From: Verrucomicrobiota bacterium
Lineage (GTDB): Bacteria > Verrucomicrobiota > Verrucomicrobiia > Limisphaerales > UBA9464
Length of the DNA stretch: 33,806 nucleotides
Direction of reading: 5' to 3'
Assembly (NCBI GenBank): GCA_017309115.1
Contig: JAFLEF010000065.1
Span: 1-33,806 of the forward strand
In this document: positions 1-9,255 of the stretch, piece after piece
How the letters are laid out: each line of letters begins with the position of its first letter
Position numbering within the stretch: the stretch's first letter is position 1
Notes under the pieces: generated by a model
Database searches by the model: none
What the model saw: the letters and a program-made list of their open reading frames with translations, nothing else
What the model was told of the DNA's origin: nothing
Program-made: the position numbers and the translations under genes

Positions 1-193
1 GCACCAGGGAAAGAACCGGTCATAGCTCGCCGAGGGAGCCCCCAGTCAACTCAGTACCGCCACTTCGCACTCCAAGCCAGTTTCTTTCACCATTAGCCTC
101 CTCACAGGAGGTGGGCGCTGTTTTCCTTTGTTCCAGATTCCTCCTTCCTCGTTCCCGGGTTTGCAAAGATGGGGCGGTTCGGCAGCCTTCGGC
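1..193. other. Leader region before first gene, with a small hairpin
   Basis: No convincing gene is seen here. A perfect 6-bp hairpin (CCTCCT at 97-102, AGGAGG at 106-111) is followed by a short T-rich stretch, so it could be a weak terminator of a gene left of the window. The AGGAGGTG of its right arm also looks like a Shine-Dalgarno, but no in-frame start codon lies at a usable distance; the nearest, TTG 128, is 14 bases away. Nothing else stands out. Confidence 0.3.
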
Positions 194-3043
194 ATGGCTT
201 GGGTTTGGCATTCCTCAAAACGGCTCCGCAGCGGCGCCGTGGGACTGATCCTTGCCCTGACGGCTGAACCCCACACCCACGCGTCGGACGATCTGGAGTT
301 CTTCGAGAAGCGCATTCGACCCTTGCTGATCGAACACTGTCAGGAGTGCCACGGCGCCAAGAAACAACAGGGCGGGTTGCGTCTGGACGGGCCAACCGGC
401 TGGAACCGCGGGGGGGACTCCGGGCCGGCCTGGACCGCGGGGGATCCCGACCACAGCCGACTGATCCAGGCGGTGCGGCGAACCGATCCCGAGTTTCAGA
501 TGCCGCCGAAGCACGCGCTGTCGGCCGATCAAGTCGCGGGGCTCGAGGAATGGATCCGCCGCGGCGCACCGGCACCCGCCGACACCGCAGCCCCCAGCGA
601 CTCCCCGCTCAGCCGCACCAACCACTGGGCCTATCAGCCTGTCGCGGTGGTACAGCCCCCGACGGTCCCGGCCACCGACTGGCCGCAGACCCCGGTGGAT
701 GCCTTCGTCTGGAGCCGACTGAACGCGGCCGGACGCCAGCCTTCTCCGGATGCCGAGCCCCGCGTTCTGATTCGGCGCCTGTACTTCGATCTCATCGGCC
801 TTCCGCCCAGCCCGGAGGACGTGGACGCCTTTGTCGCCGCGGTGGCCGTGAATCGAACGGCGGCCATCGCGGAATGCGTGGAACGTTTGCTGACCTCGCC
901 TCGCTTCGGAGAACGTTGGGCCCGGCACTGGTTCGACGTGGTTCGCTACGCCGAGTCGGTGACCTTGCGCGGCTTCATCTTCCCGGAAGCGTGGCGCTAT
1001 CGCGATTATGTCATCCAGGCCTTCAATTCCGATCTGCCCTACGACCAGTTCGTCCGCGAACAGATCGCCGGTGATCTCCTGACCGAAGGTTCGCTGGAGG
1101 AGCGGCAGCGACGGTTGGTCGCCACGACGTTTCTGGCGCTGGGTAACACCAACCTGGAGGAACAAGACAAACGGCAGCTCGAACTCGACGTCATCGACGA
1201 GCAGTTGGACGTGCTGGGCAAGGCGCTGCTGGGTCAGGCCCTGGGTTGTGCCCGGTGTCATGACCATAAGTTCGATCCAATTCCGGCGCGCGACTACTAC
1301 GCCCTTGCGGGAATCTTCGCGAGCACGCGGCTGATGGAGCATGCCAATGTTTCGAAGTGGCTGGAACGTCCCCTGCCTCTGCCCGCCGCGGAAGAGGCGG
1401 ACGTGCAGGCGCGTGAAGCCGAGGGCGCCCGCTGGTCGGCGCAGATCGAGACCCTCAAGGCTGAATTGAAGTCGCTGGAATCCTCCAACTCGGTGGTGGC
1501 AAAGACCGTCACGCTGCGGGATCTGCCGGGAATCGTCGTGGACGACACCGCGGCTACGGCCGTGGGGGAATGGAAGGTGTCCACACACACCCAACCCTTC
1601 GTGGAGTCCGGATACCGACACGATGACAACACCGGCAAAGGAGCCAAGACCCTGACGTTCCACCCCGAGATTCCGGTGTCGGGCACGTATGAAGTCCGCT
1701 TCGCCTACACCCCGGGTGACAACCGATCCACCGCCGTGCCCGTCACGGTGTTCAGTGCCGATGGTGAGGTCACGATCCCGGTGAATCAGCAGGTGCCACC
1801 GCCGGTGGAAGGACGCTTCGTGACACTAGGCCGCTATCGTTTCGAGGCCAGCGGCGCAGGCTTTGTGTTGGTGAGCAACGAAGGCACCACCGGACATGTG
1901 ATTGCCGACGCCGTTCAATTCCTCCCGACGGACCGCAGCATCCCTGTAGCGGTGGCCGCAACCTCCCCTTCCACCAACCGCTCCGCCGCCTCCTCCCGCT
2001 TGGGCGAACTCCGGGGCCAACTCGAAGCCGCCGAAGCCGGCCGCAAACGCTGGCTCGCCACGACGCCGAAACGGCCGGCCGTCATGGCGCCGCAGGAATC
2101 CAAGCCCACTGATCTCCCGGTGTACCGCCGCGGCAGTGTGCATCACCCGGCGGGAATCGTTCCGCGCGGAGTTCTCACCGTCGCCTTCCAAGTCCCGGTG
2201 GAGCCCATGCCGGCCGAAGCCAGTGGCCGTCGGGAATTAGCGAACTGGCTGACGCGACCGGAGCATCCGTTGACCGCCCGGGTCTGGGTGAATCGGGTGT
2301 GGCACTGGCTGTTCGGTGCCGGCCTCGTTCGTTCCGTGGACAACTTCGGCACGACCGGCGACGCACCCCTGGATCCGGCGCTGCTCGACTACCTGACGCG
2401 TCGGTTCGTGGAGGAAGGCTGGTCCACCCAGTGGCTCATTCGGGAATTGGTTCAGTCCAGAACGTATCAACAAGCTGGACCCACTCCGGAGCGGCGGGAG
2501 GCGGATCCGGAGAACCGCTCTCTCGGTTACTTCGCCCGACGTCCGCTGGAAGCGGAGAGCCTGCGGGATGCCTGGCTGGCACTGAGCGGAGAACTGAACC
2601 TCACCGCCCCGCGCGGCCCCACCTACGATCCCAAGCGGGAAGCCGACTACGGATTCACGACCAGTGAACCCTGGCGGAGCGTGTATTTGCCGGCCTTCCG
2701 CAATGCTCTCCCCGAGTTGATGACGGTGTTCGATCAGGCCGATCCCAGCCGCGTCGTCGGCGCGCGCGACCGGAGTCTGGTCGCTCCCCAGGCATTGCTC
2801 TTGTTGAATCATCCGTGGATCCGGGAACGGGCACAGCACGCCGCGCAGCGCTGGGTCACCCTGGATTCCCCAGAGTCGGTTCGTCTCGATCGGGCCGCCC
2901 AGGCTATCCTTGGGCGCCACCTAAGCGCGGGCGAACGCGCGGTCGCGGAGCGGTACCTCGCCGGCAGTGAGGATTCGCTCGCAGCGTGGACGGACCTCAT
3001 TCAAGCGTGGTTCGCTTCCGTGGATTTTCGGTTTTTGGAGTAG
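194..3043 (+). CDS. PSCyt1/DUF1549/DUF1553 (PSD1) secreted protein with golvesin-like insert
   Basis: This is an exported protein of about 949 residues from the large planctomycete/verrucomicrobial family that combines a cytochrome-like haem motif with DUF1549 and DUF1553. The ATG at 194 gives a signal peptide (basic start, SGAVGLILALTA, cleavage near HASDD); an upstream in-frame TTG at 128 only adds a poor leader. A CxxCH haem motif (CQECH, residues 49-53) is followed by DUF1549 (about 163-365, with GERWARHWFDVVRYAES and a second motif, CARCHDHKFDP), a beta-rich segment at about 445-577 resembling the golvesin/Xly carbohydrate-binding fold (VVDDT, W, GYRHDD, VIADAVQFLP), and DUF1553 (about 640-949, RELANWLTRPEHPLTARVWVNRVW). 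The biochemical role of the family is not established; links to polysaccharide breakdown are proposed from its usual neighbours. The DUF1501 partner that often follows directly is absent downstream. Confidence 0.9.
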   Translation: MAWVWHSSKRLRSGAVGLILALTAEPHTHASDDLEFFEKRIRPLLIEHCQECHGAKKQQGGLRLDGPTGWNRGGDSGPAWTAGDPDHSRLIQAVRRTDPEFQMPPKHALSADQVAGLEEWIRRGAPAPADTAAPSDSPLSRTNHWAYQPVAVVQPPTVPATDWPQTPVDAFVWSRLNAAGRQPSPDAEPRVLIRRLYFDLIGLPPSPEDVDAFVAAVAVNRTAAIAECVERLLTSPRFGERWARHWFDVVRYAESVTLRGFIFPEAWRYRDYVIQAFNSDLPYDQFVREQIAGDLLTEGSLEERQRRLVATTFLALGNTNLEEQDKRQLELDVIDEQLDVLGKALLGQALGCARCHDHKFDPIPARDYYALAGIFASTRLMEHANVSKWLERPLPLPAAEEADVQAREAEGARWSAQIETLKAELKSLESSNSVVAKTVTLRDLPGIVVDDTAATAVGEWKVSTHTQPFVESGYRHDDNTGKGAKTLTFHPEIPVSGTYEVRFAYTPGDNRSTAVPVTVFSADGEVTIPVNQQVPPPVEGRFVTLGRYRFEASGAGFVLVSNEGTTGHVIADAVQFLPTDRSIPVAVAATSPSTNRSAASSRLGELRGQLEAAEAGRKRWLATTPKRPAVMAPQESKPTDLPVYRRGSVHHPAGIVPRGVLTVAFQVPVEPMPAEASGRRELANWLTRPEHPLTARVWVNRVWHWLFGAGLVRSVDNFGTTGDAPLDPALLDYLTRRFVEEGWSTQWLIRELVQSRTYQQAGPTPERREADPENRSLGYFARRPLEAESLRDAWLALSGELNLTAPRGPTYDPKREADYGFTTSEPWRSVYLPAFRNALPELMTVFDQADPSRVVGARDRSLVAPQALLLLNHPWIRERAQHAAQRWVTLDSPESVRLDRAAQAILGRHLSAGERAVAERYLAGSEDSLAAWTDLIQAWFASVDFRFLE

Positions 3044-3065
3044 GGCATTTAGCGCAAGGACATCC

Positions 3066-3956
3066 ATGGCGAAGGAGGGAAGCATCCAGATCGGGAGTCG
3101 GACGGTGGCGTATTACGAAGTGGGTGACCCGGACGGACTGCTCGTCCTGCACAACCACGGCGGACCTTCCAGCCGGTGGGAGGCAGCCCTGTTTGATTCC
3201 GAGGCTAGAGCGCAGGGCCTTCGATTCGTTTGCGCGGATCGACCGGGCATCGGCGGATCGGATCCACAGCCCGGACGCACCTTTGCGGACTGGGCCCACG
3301 ATCTTCAGTCCCTGGCGGACTCTTTGGGGGCTCAACGATTCGCCGTGACGGGTTGGTCGGAAGGCGGCCCTTGGGCTCTGGCGGCCGCAGCCTACTTGGA
3401 TCCCGAACGACTGGTGCACGTCTCCAACCTGTCGGGCGCCTGCTATGGAACTTTCGGAGCGAATTGGGCCGCGGCGCATTTGAGTGCCGCGGATGCCTTG
3501 GGCGGTCGCTTGGCGCTTCATTTCCATTCCGGCTTCAAGCTCTCCTACGAATTGCTCGAACTGGGAGTCACCCATTTTGAAGATCGCTATGCTCAGGCTC
3601 TCCGTCGGGCCGTCTGCCCGGCGGATCAGGTTCTACTGTCGGACGAACAGATCCTCCGGCCGTTCTTGAAGGCCGGTCGGGAATGCTTCCGCCAAGGCGC
3701 TGAGGGGCTCGTCGCCGACGCCACCTTGATCTACGAACGCTGGCCGTTTGACCTCACTCGTGTCACTCGCCCGGTGCATTTCTGGCAAGGCAGCGCCGAC
3801 ACCCTGGTGCCCGAGATCATCAACCGAACCGTCGCCGACAAAACCCCGGGAGCCGTCTGGCATCCGGTGCCGGGCGGCGGCCACTTCATCGCCCTCAGTC
3901 ACGCGAAGGCCATTCTCGCCCAAGCTGCGAGTGACCTGACCCAAGCGTCGGGATAG
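3066..3956 (+). CDS. alpha/beta hydrolase
   Basis: A 296-residue cytoplasmic alpha/beta-hydrolase fold protein with no signal peptide. The ATG at 3066 is preferred because AAGGA (3056-3060) sits five bases upstream; the frame stays open back to 2967 but overlaps the preceding gene. Visible family motifs are the oxyanion-hole segment HNHGGPSSRW, the nucleophile elbow GWSEGG (G-x-S-x-G), an acid near GSADTLVP and the C-terminal histidine in GGGHF. The catalytic triad is therefore intact, but the substrate (ester, lactone, epoxide or other) cannot be read from the sequence. It starts 22 bp after the PSD1 gene on the same strand and is probably cotranscribed with it. Confidence 0.88.
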   Translation: MAKEGSIQIGSRTVAYYEVGDPDGLLVLHNHGGPSSRWEAALFDSEARAQGLRFVCADRPGIGGSDPQPGRTFADWAHDLQSLADSLGAQRFAVTGWSEGGPWALAAAAYLDPERLVHVSNLSGACYGTFGANWAAAHLSAADALGGRLALHFHSGFKLSYELLELGVTHFEDRYAQALRRAVCPADQVLLSDEQILRPFLKAGRECFRQGAEGLVADATLIYERWPFDLTRVTRPVHFWQGSADTLVPEIINRTVADKTPGAVWHPVPGGGHFIALSHAKAILAQAASDLTQASG

Positions 3957-4051
3957 AGCTATGTTTCAACTCATTTTTCGAGATCCCGCTACGATCATCC
4001 GAACCCTTTCCTCGCGGGACGCTAACAAGTTCTTTTCCAAGATTTATCGAG

Positions 4052-4984
4052 TCAGGGCGCCTTCGCCGCTGCCGCCGCGGTAATCACCTGGACGGAGTTG
4101 CTGGCGGCAGTGCGAACATAACCATCGGGCTTGGAGAGCAACCGTTTGAGGGCGGGCAAGGCCGAGGAACCGCGTTCGCCGAACTTCGCCAGCGCTTTAG
4201 CAGCCGCGATCTGGAGCCTCGAATCCGGAGAAGCCAGTGCGCTCGTCAGAGCGGGAACGGTGAGCTCTGGCTCCAGTTGAAGTTCTCCCAAAACTCGGGC
4301 CGCGACTTCGGCGCTGTAGTTCGTGAAGTTCTGCAGGTGATGGATCAAGGCGGGTAAGGCAGGCCGAGCGTTGGTTCCCATTCCGTCCAGTCCTGAAAGT
4401 GCCTGTCCGCTCCCCAGAGAATTGGTGGCGGCCACTACCTCCACAATCTCATCCCACGCCTGCGGTCCCGCGGCCCGCAGTGCCCGAATCGCTGACCACC
4501 TCGACCAAACGCTCCGGGAGCTCTTCGCGATCTCCGCCAATTGGGGAATGACCGGCTCTAGGTCTGGTCCGAGCACTTCCAAAGCGTATCCCGCCGCACC
4601 AGCTCGGTGAAACTTCCCACTGCGCCGTACCCAGTCGGCAAAGGAGTCCGGAATTACCCATGAGGGCAACCAGTTCACGACGCTTTCCAAGGCTGTCCCA
4701 AACACTCGATACCCCATCGACGGCTCATACTGAATCCATTCCACCAGATATGGCAGGCCATTGGTCCCGATCTGAACCACGGCATTGGAGGCTTGAAGAA
4801 AGCTTGGGGACTCCCGATCCGGGTGGCTGGAGTACACTTCGATGTCCGCTAGCCAGCCACTCAGCGTTCGTCCCTGATACTTCGGTTCCGCGTCATCGGA
4901 TCGCGAGATCAGCATCAACGAAACGAAGACGATCAACGCGATTCCGATTACGGCGAGGCCGAGTCTGGCTGATCTGAACTTCAC
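4052..4984 (-). CDS. membrane-anchored HEAT-repeat protein
   Basis: A 310-residue protein with one N-terminal membrane segment (about residues 8-26, LGLAVIGIALIVFVSLMLI) and an extracytoplasmic part made of helical repeats. After the anchor comes YQGRTLSGWL, a linker I associate with verrucomicrobial HEAT proteins. Then follow repeats with the HEAT/PBS-lyase pattern, for example SRWSAIRALRAAG, SAEVAARVLGEL, SRLQIAAAKALAKFG and GYVRTAASNSVQ, each ending in a proline-containing turn. Such proteins act as scaffolds; no enzyme motif is visible and the partner is unknown. It lies 41 bp behind the unknown protein at 5026-6384 on the same strand, so joint transcription is likely. Confidence 0.82.
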   Translation of the reverse strand: MKFRSARLGLAVIGIALIVFVSLMLISRSDDAEPKYQGRTLSGWLADIEVYSSHPDRESPSFLQASNAVVQIGTNGLPYLVEWIQYEPSMGYRVFGTALESVVNWLPSWVIPDSFADWVRRSGKFHRAGAAGYALEVLGPDLEPVIPQLAEIAKSSRSVWSRWSAIRALRAAGPQAWDEIVEVVAATNSLGSGQALSGLDGMGTNARPALPALIHHLQNFTNYSAEVAARVLGELQLEPELTVPALTSALASPDSRLQIAAAKALAKFGERGSSALPALKRLLSKPDGYVRTAASNSVQVITAAAAAKAP

Positions 4985-5025
4985 GCTGACGGAGGAGTGA
5001 TACGTTCGGATCCGCTACTTCCCCT

Positions 5026-6384
5026 TCACCGCGGGACCACCACCTCATTGGTCACCCAGTTCGGGTTCACGATGAACTCGGCGTAGCGCGTGGGCTGCAC
5101 GGAGAAGGTGAGATCCAGATGCGTCGTGCCCTCAGGAAAGGAGTGGAACTGGAAGGTGTGATACCCATCAGTCCAGCTGGATCCCTGGGTGGTCAGATTG
5201 GTACCGGTGGGATGCGCCAAGATCCGGACCATGTTGAACTGACGGTTCGTTCCCAAATCCGGATGCAGGACATGGATCTCGCTGAGGTCCCGACTGCTGT
5301 AGGAGGGTTTGGTCAGATTCGATTGTCGGAGGAAGTGCTGCAAAACAGCCGTCACTCCGGCACTCCGGTTAGTCCAGTCGAGCCGATTGGATTGGCCCAC
5401 CCTCGGCAGGGGCACATTCGAAAAGGTGAGCAGTTCAGCGCTGGTAAATCCAGCGGTGCGCATCAAATGAAGCCGGAGTTTCCAGGGCTGCCCCTCATCC
5501 CAGAGCACCGGGCTAAACAAGAGTCGTGAGGTCATCTCGGAACGGGACTGCGCGGGTTGGGTTTGTCCCCACGCCGAACTCAGGTCGGCATTGAAGATCG
5601 ACCAGACCTCGTTGGTGCCCCGTGGCGAATCAAAGGTGACCTGCGCCAAGGCCCGCGGTTCCTCTCCCACATCGGCGGCTTCATAGACCACCTCCGAACT
5701 GCGATGCGTCGTCTGATTTCCCAGACCCGACGCAAAGGTGTGGAGGGTGACTTGGAGATCTCCGGCCGGGGCAGTGGTTGGCAGGGACGAGGCGGTCCAG
5801 TTCGAATGAACCATCGCCAGGGGACCGGGATTGCGAAACCCAAAGGCTCCCCGGAGTTCGGATTTTTCGAAGTCTCCCTCGAAAAAGACGAGTTCCAGCT
5901 GCCGGGCACGCTGAGGAAACTCGCTTACGTAGATGCCCTCAAGCTTGGGTTGGTTGCTTAAGGAATTGACGAGGGTGAGATAGTGAACGGGGCCCGCGGC
6001 TGGACCATCGCTCGGTCGGAGCATCGCCCGCGTCGAGGAGTAAGAGCCGGCAGGCGGGCCGGCCGGACCCCAGTGACTCAACCACACCATCAGGGTCGGC
6101 TGGGAGCTCAACCGAACAGTGAGGCCCAATGGAGGCCAATTCACGGGCAGCTTGTTCAACAGCCCGGCCGGCAACCGACTAAGAATTCGCCCCAAGGGGG
6201 TGATTCCCGCAACATGGGTGGTGCCATAGGTGGCTCCCACGAACTGGAGGCTGGTGCCGTTGTTCAGAGTAATCGTCCGCGGTGCTTTGCGGACGGACTG
6301 GAGACCATAGAGTCCGGCGCCAACCAGCAGTCCGATCACGAGAAGCACCCCGAGGCGAACCGGATGGAACGTGGTGGCTTTCAT
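5026..6384 (-). CDS. membrane-anchored protein of unknown function
   Basis: A 452-residue protein that I do not recognise. The N-terminus has a positive stretch and one hydrophobic segment (about residues 9-27, LGVLLVIGLLVGAGLYGL), consistent with an inner-membrane anchor or an uncleaved signal. The rest is rich in Thr, Ser, Asn and aromatic residues with alternating hydrophobicity, as in an extracytoplasmic beta-sandwich protein, without a recognisable catalytic motif. The start at ATG 6384 is natural because it places the hydrophobic segment at the N-terminus. It lies between a secreted phosphatase-fold protein and the HEAT protein, all on the minus strand with gaps of about 40-55 bp, suggesting one transcription unit. 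Confidence 0.78.
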   Translation of the reverse strand: MKATTFHPVRLGVLLVIGLLVGAGLYGLQSVRKAPRTITLNNGTSLQFVGATYGTTHVAGITPLGRILSRLPAGLLNKLPVNWPPLGLTVRLSSQPTLMVWLSHWGPAGPPAGSYSSTRAMLRPSDGPAAGPVHYLTLVNSLSNQPKLEGIYVSEFPQRARQLELVFFEGDFEKSELRGAFGFRNPGPLAMVHSNWTASSLPTTAPAGDLQVTLHTFASGLGNQTTHRSSEVVYEAADVGEEPRALAQVTFDSPRGTNEVWSIFNADLSSAWGQTQPAQSRSEMTSRLLFSPVLWDEGQPWKLRLHLMRTAGFTSAELLTFSNVPLPRVGQSNRLDWTNRSAGVTAVLQHFLRQSNLTKPSYSSRDLSEIHVLHPDLGTNRQFNMVRILAHPTGTNLTTQGSSWTDGYHTFQFHSFPEGTTHLDLTFSVQPTRYAEFIVNPNWVTNEVVVPR

Positions 6385-6439
6385 CGGAGACGCCCAATCG
6401 TCACCAACCTCGCGCCTTCAGCGACTCAATTCTGACGTG

Positions 6440-7399
6440 TCACTGTGTGGGAAGCTCCACGGTGGCCACGACCGCCCGATGGTCGGACGGATACGGCGTC
6501 ACCACAATGTCAGCGAACTCCTTCGCCTCGCCCACCACTTGGCAGGATTTCACCGCCACCTTCGGACCACCCACAAACACGAAATCAATCCGGTCATGAC
6601 GATCTTTCGGATCGTCCAAGCGGGTGATGGGCGTCCAGGTCCGACCGGGATACTTCACCTCATCGGGAAACACGGTGCGAAAGGCGTCCCGCATTCCCGC
6701 ATTCACCACGGCGCGGGTGGACGGATACTCCACCGCCACCGGACAAACGCCAGCCGCCGCCGCCCGGGCGGTCCAGTCGAGATGGGATGGTTCGTTGAAG
6801 TCGCCGGTGAGAAACACGGGCAGGCCGGAAGCCAACGCCGGCCGAAGATCCGTCAGCAACCGTTCCACCTGGTCGCCCCGAGCCTTTTTGGCTTCCGCCA
6901 CCGCTTCCGCTGCCGTCTTGATGAACGGCGCGTTGGCGTAGGGAATCGAGAGCAGCTGATACGGCTGATAGGGCGCATGCATCAGATGCGCGTTGAACAT
7001 CCAGGCTGTCCGACCGGAGTCGAGACGCAGGGAAACACCCCAGCGATTCGGCGTGTTGGTCAGAATAACGAAGCGGGTCAGAATCCCGGTGCGTTCGCCT
7101 TGGTCCAGATAGTTCCAGCCCAGCAGTTCGGCCAGCTTGCGGCCGTGGTCGGGACGAACGCCGTTCTTTTCGTACCCATGGGTCTCCTGCAACCCGACCA
7201 CATCGGCCCGGGCGGCGCGAATAACCGCCGCGGTCTGGGACAACGGCTGACGTCCAGCATCGCCGCCGTGCCAAAGATTGAAAGACATGACCCGGATCTC
7301 TTCGGCGCCCAGCGAGACACATCCCATCCACCCCAACCACAGCCACCACAGCCCCCGCCAGAGTGACTTCCACAACGTCCGCCGCTTCCTGATCGTCAT
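6440..7399 (-). CDS. exported endonuclease/exonuclease/phosphatase family protein
   Basis: A protein of about 319 residues of the EEP (DNase I/sphingomyelinase-like) superfamily. Active-site motifs appear in the usual order: MSFNLW (Asn 41), LQET (metal-binding Glu 72), GDFNEP (catalytic Asp and Asn) and PSDHRAV (Asp-His pair near the C-terminus). The N-terminus from ATG 7399 is an Arg/Lys-rich then Trp/Leu-rich signal peptide ending near SLGAEE, so the enzyme probably acts outside the cytoplasm as a phosphodiesterase or nuclease; the substrate is not readable. The start is uncertain: a perfect GGAGGT touches this ATG with no spacer, and in-frame ATG 7447 and TTG 7456 would add 16-19 residues. 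It lies between a GT39-like transferase and an unknown anchored protein, all on the same strand. Confidence 0.88.
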   Translation of the reverse strand: MTIRKRRTLWKSLWRGLWWLWLGWMGCVSLGAEEIRVMSFNLWHGGDAGRQPLSQTAAVIRAARADVVGLQETHGYEKNGVRPDHGRKLAELLGWNYLDQGERTGILTRFVILTNTPNRWGVSLRLDSGRTAWMFNAHLMHAPYQPYQLLSIPYANAPFIKTAAEAVAEAKKARGDQVERLLTDLRPALASGLPVFLTGDFNEPSHLDWTARAAAAGVCPVAVEYPSTRAVVNAGMRDAFRTVFPDEVKYPGRTWTPITRLDDPKDRHDRIDFVFVGGPKVAVKSCQVVGEAKEFADIVVTPYPSDHRAVVATVELPTQ

Positions 7400-7491
7400 A
7401 CCTCCACAGCCTGGCCCGATTCCTTCGAAGGCGGCAAGATCCCTCATCGGACTCAACCGATGAAGCTATCGTCGAGGAAACCCCTCTCCGT

Positions 7492-9255
7492 TCACGTCCC
7501 CCGCTTTCGCTCCACGAGCAAACCCAGGAAATGGTGCGGTAGTTCCTCCACAGTTCCATGCCAGTGTTGCGCCTGTTCCTGGAGCCAGGCCCGATCATGA
7601 TCCTTGGCGATCACATAGAGCTTGGACTGTCCCTGCTCCATGAAGTGGCCGGCCTCCGCGAGGGGAACAATCGGCGACGGCCAGTGGGGCTCTCGCTTCA
7701 GCGTGTAGAGCACGTAGTTGCTCGTGAGTTCATCCCCTTCGGCGGTGATCAGAGTTCCGGTTCGTTGCAGGTAGAAGGGAAGGCCATTGGGATAACAGCG
7801 ATAGAACACCAACTCGGTGTCCGGGCTCAGCACTTGAAGCCGAGCGGCGATGGGCCGCGAGGAGTGAGACTCGAACACCGAAAGGAACACGCCCGCCCCA
7901 AAGATCACCAGCAAGGTGGGCACGCTCGCGAGACCCAGACTGCTCCAGGACAGGCGCCGGAAGAACAGCGCCGCGCCGTTGATAGCCGCCACCAACACCA
8001 ACATGACCAGGAGAGGAACCAGGAACGGCGATAACTCACCGAGGTCGACCTTGGGAAGCTGGAGCGGGTGGGCCAGCAGATGGGTCTGCGGTGCGACCAC
8101 GATCAGAGCCAACAACAGCACCACCGCCATTCCCGCCAGGAAGCCATTCGTGACTCGCAGTAGACGCGCCGCTCGGCCCAGAGGGCGGCCAATCGCCTGT
8201 TCGATCAACTGGGCCATCAGGATTCCAAAGGGAACCGTGACGCTGAGCACGTAACCCGGCAGCTTGGATTTCGAGAGCGAGAAGAAGACCACAACCACCA
8301 CACACCACGTGATCAGCAGGCGAGTGAACGTGGACAGCGACTTCCAACGCCGCAGTGCGATCCAAGAGGCTCCGGGCAAGAGCAGACTCCAGGGGAAAAA
8401 CATCGCCGGCACCACCCAGGCGTAGAAGTAGAAGGGAGCCGTCCGGTGAAATTGGGTTGTCGTGAACCGCTTGAATGATTCCTGCACCAACCCGTAGTCG
8501 GGAAAGTCGGGATGCTGCGCGGTCACGCCGAGAAACCACGGCAGTACGAGGGCCAGGAAGACGAGCGCTTGCAGCGGATGAAACAGACGTCGCATCGCCG
8601 CCCACCGTCGTTCCAAGGCGTGGAAGGTCAGAAGCACCGCCAGCGGGACGAGCAATCCCACCGGGCCCTTCACCAAGGTCGCCAAGCCAGCGGCAGCCGC
8701 CCCGACCAACAACCACCTTCGTCGCCATTCCACGGGTCCGGACTCCGCCAAATAGCCCGAGAAAATGGCCGACGAAACAAAGAGGCAGAGGGCAATGTCG
8801 AAGATGACAATGCGGGCCTGGCTGATGAACAGCGGCAAGGTCGCAATCACCAGGACGGCCCATGCCGCCGGTCGGGGTCCCCATTCCCGGCGGGTCATTC
8901 CCCAGGCCAATCCGAGGATCGCTATGCCAAACAGCAGGGACGGCAAACGCGCGGCAAACTCGGTGTTGCCAAACAGACCGAGCGACGCCGCCACAACCCG
9001 GAAATAAAACGCAGGTTTGTCGAGATAGGGAACCTGGTTGTAGGTCGGAACCAACCAGGTCCCGGATTCCATCATCTCCCGGGCGACTTCCGCATTTCGC
9101 CCTTCGTCCGGGCTCAACAGCGGCAGGCGATTCATCCGAAAAGACAAAGTGATCCCCGCAATCAGAACTGCCATCAGCAGCCATCCCCAGGCGTGGGAAA
9201 TACGGGTCGAAACATCGCAATGCTTAATCGAACGTGCAGGAGGCGTGGGCAACAT
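7492..9255 (-). CDS. ArnT/PMT-like (GT39-type) membrane glycosyltransferase
   Basis: A 587-residue polytopic membrane protein of the dolichyl-phosphate-mannose/ArnT-like glycosyltransferase superfamily (GT-C fold), which transfers sugars from polyprenyl-phosphate carriers to extracytoplasmic acceptors. The first membrane helix (about 25-41) is followed by the diagnostic loop with PDEGRNAEVAREM (the Asp-Glu pair) and YLDKPAFYF. About ten further hydrophobic segments run to residue 460, and a soluble C-terminal domain of roughly 120 residues ends the protein. The family most often modifies lipid A or glycans; the acceptor here is unknown. It is the first gene of a minus-strand series (EEP protein, unknown protein, HEAT protein). 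The start is ATG 9255, with no clear Shine-Dalgarno. Confidence 0.9.
   Translation of the reverse strand: MLPTPPARSIKHCDVSTRISHAWGWLLMAVLIAGITLSFRMNRLPLLSPDEGRNAEVAREMMESGTWLVPTYNQVPYLDKPAFYFRVVAASLGLFGNTEFAARLPSLLFGIAILGLAWGMTRREWGPRPAAWAVLVIATLPLFISQARIVIFDIALCLFVSSAIFSGYLAESGPVEWRRRWLLVGAAAAGLATLVKGPVGLLVPLAVLLTFHALERRWAAMRRLFHPLQALVFLALVLPWFLGVTAQHPDFPDYGLVQESFKRFTTTQFHRTAPFYFYAWVVPAMFFPWSLLLPGASWIALRRWKSLSTFTRLLITWCVVVVVFFSLSKSKLPGYVLSVTVPFGILMAQLIEQAIGRPLGRAARLLRVTNGFLAGMAVVLLLALIVVAPQTHLLAHPLQLPKVDLGELSPFLVPLLVMLVLVAAINGAALFFRRLSWSSLGLASVPTLLVIFGAGVFLSVFESHSSRPIAARLQVLSPDTELVFYRCYPNGLPFYLQRTGTLITAEGDELTSNYVLYTLKREPHWPSPIVPLAEAGHFMEQGQSKLYVIAKDHDRAWLQEQAQHWHGTVEELPHHFLGLLVERKRGT

Noticed and set aside
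106-128. AGGAGGTG upstream of TTG 128 considered as the ribosome-binding site of the first gene
   Set aside because: The spacing is too long, and the TTG start would push the signal peptide 22 residues inward; ATG 194 fits better.
215-1663. Long minus-strand open frame (482 codons) opposite the PSCyt1/DUF1553 gene
   Set aside because: It is the GC-driven shadow of a well-supported gene; its translation shows no domain and has biased composition.
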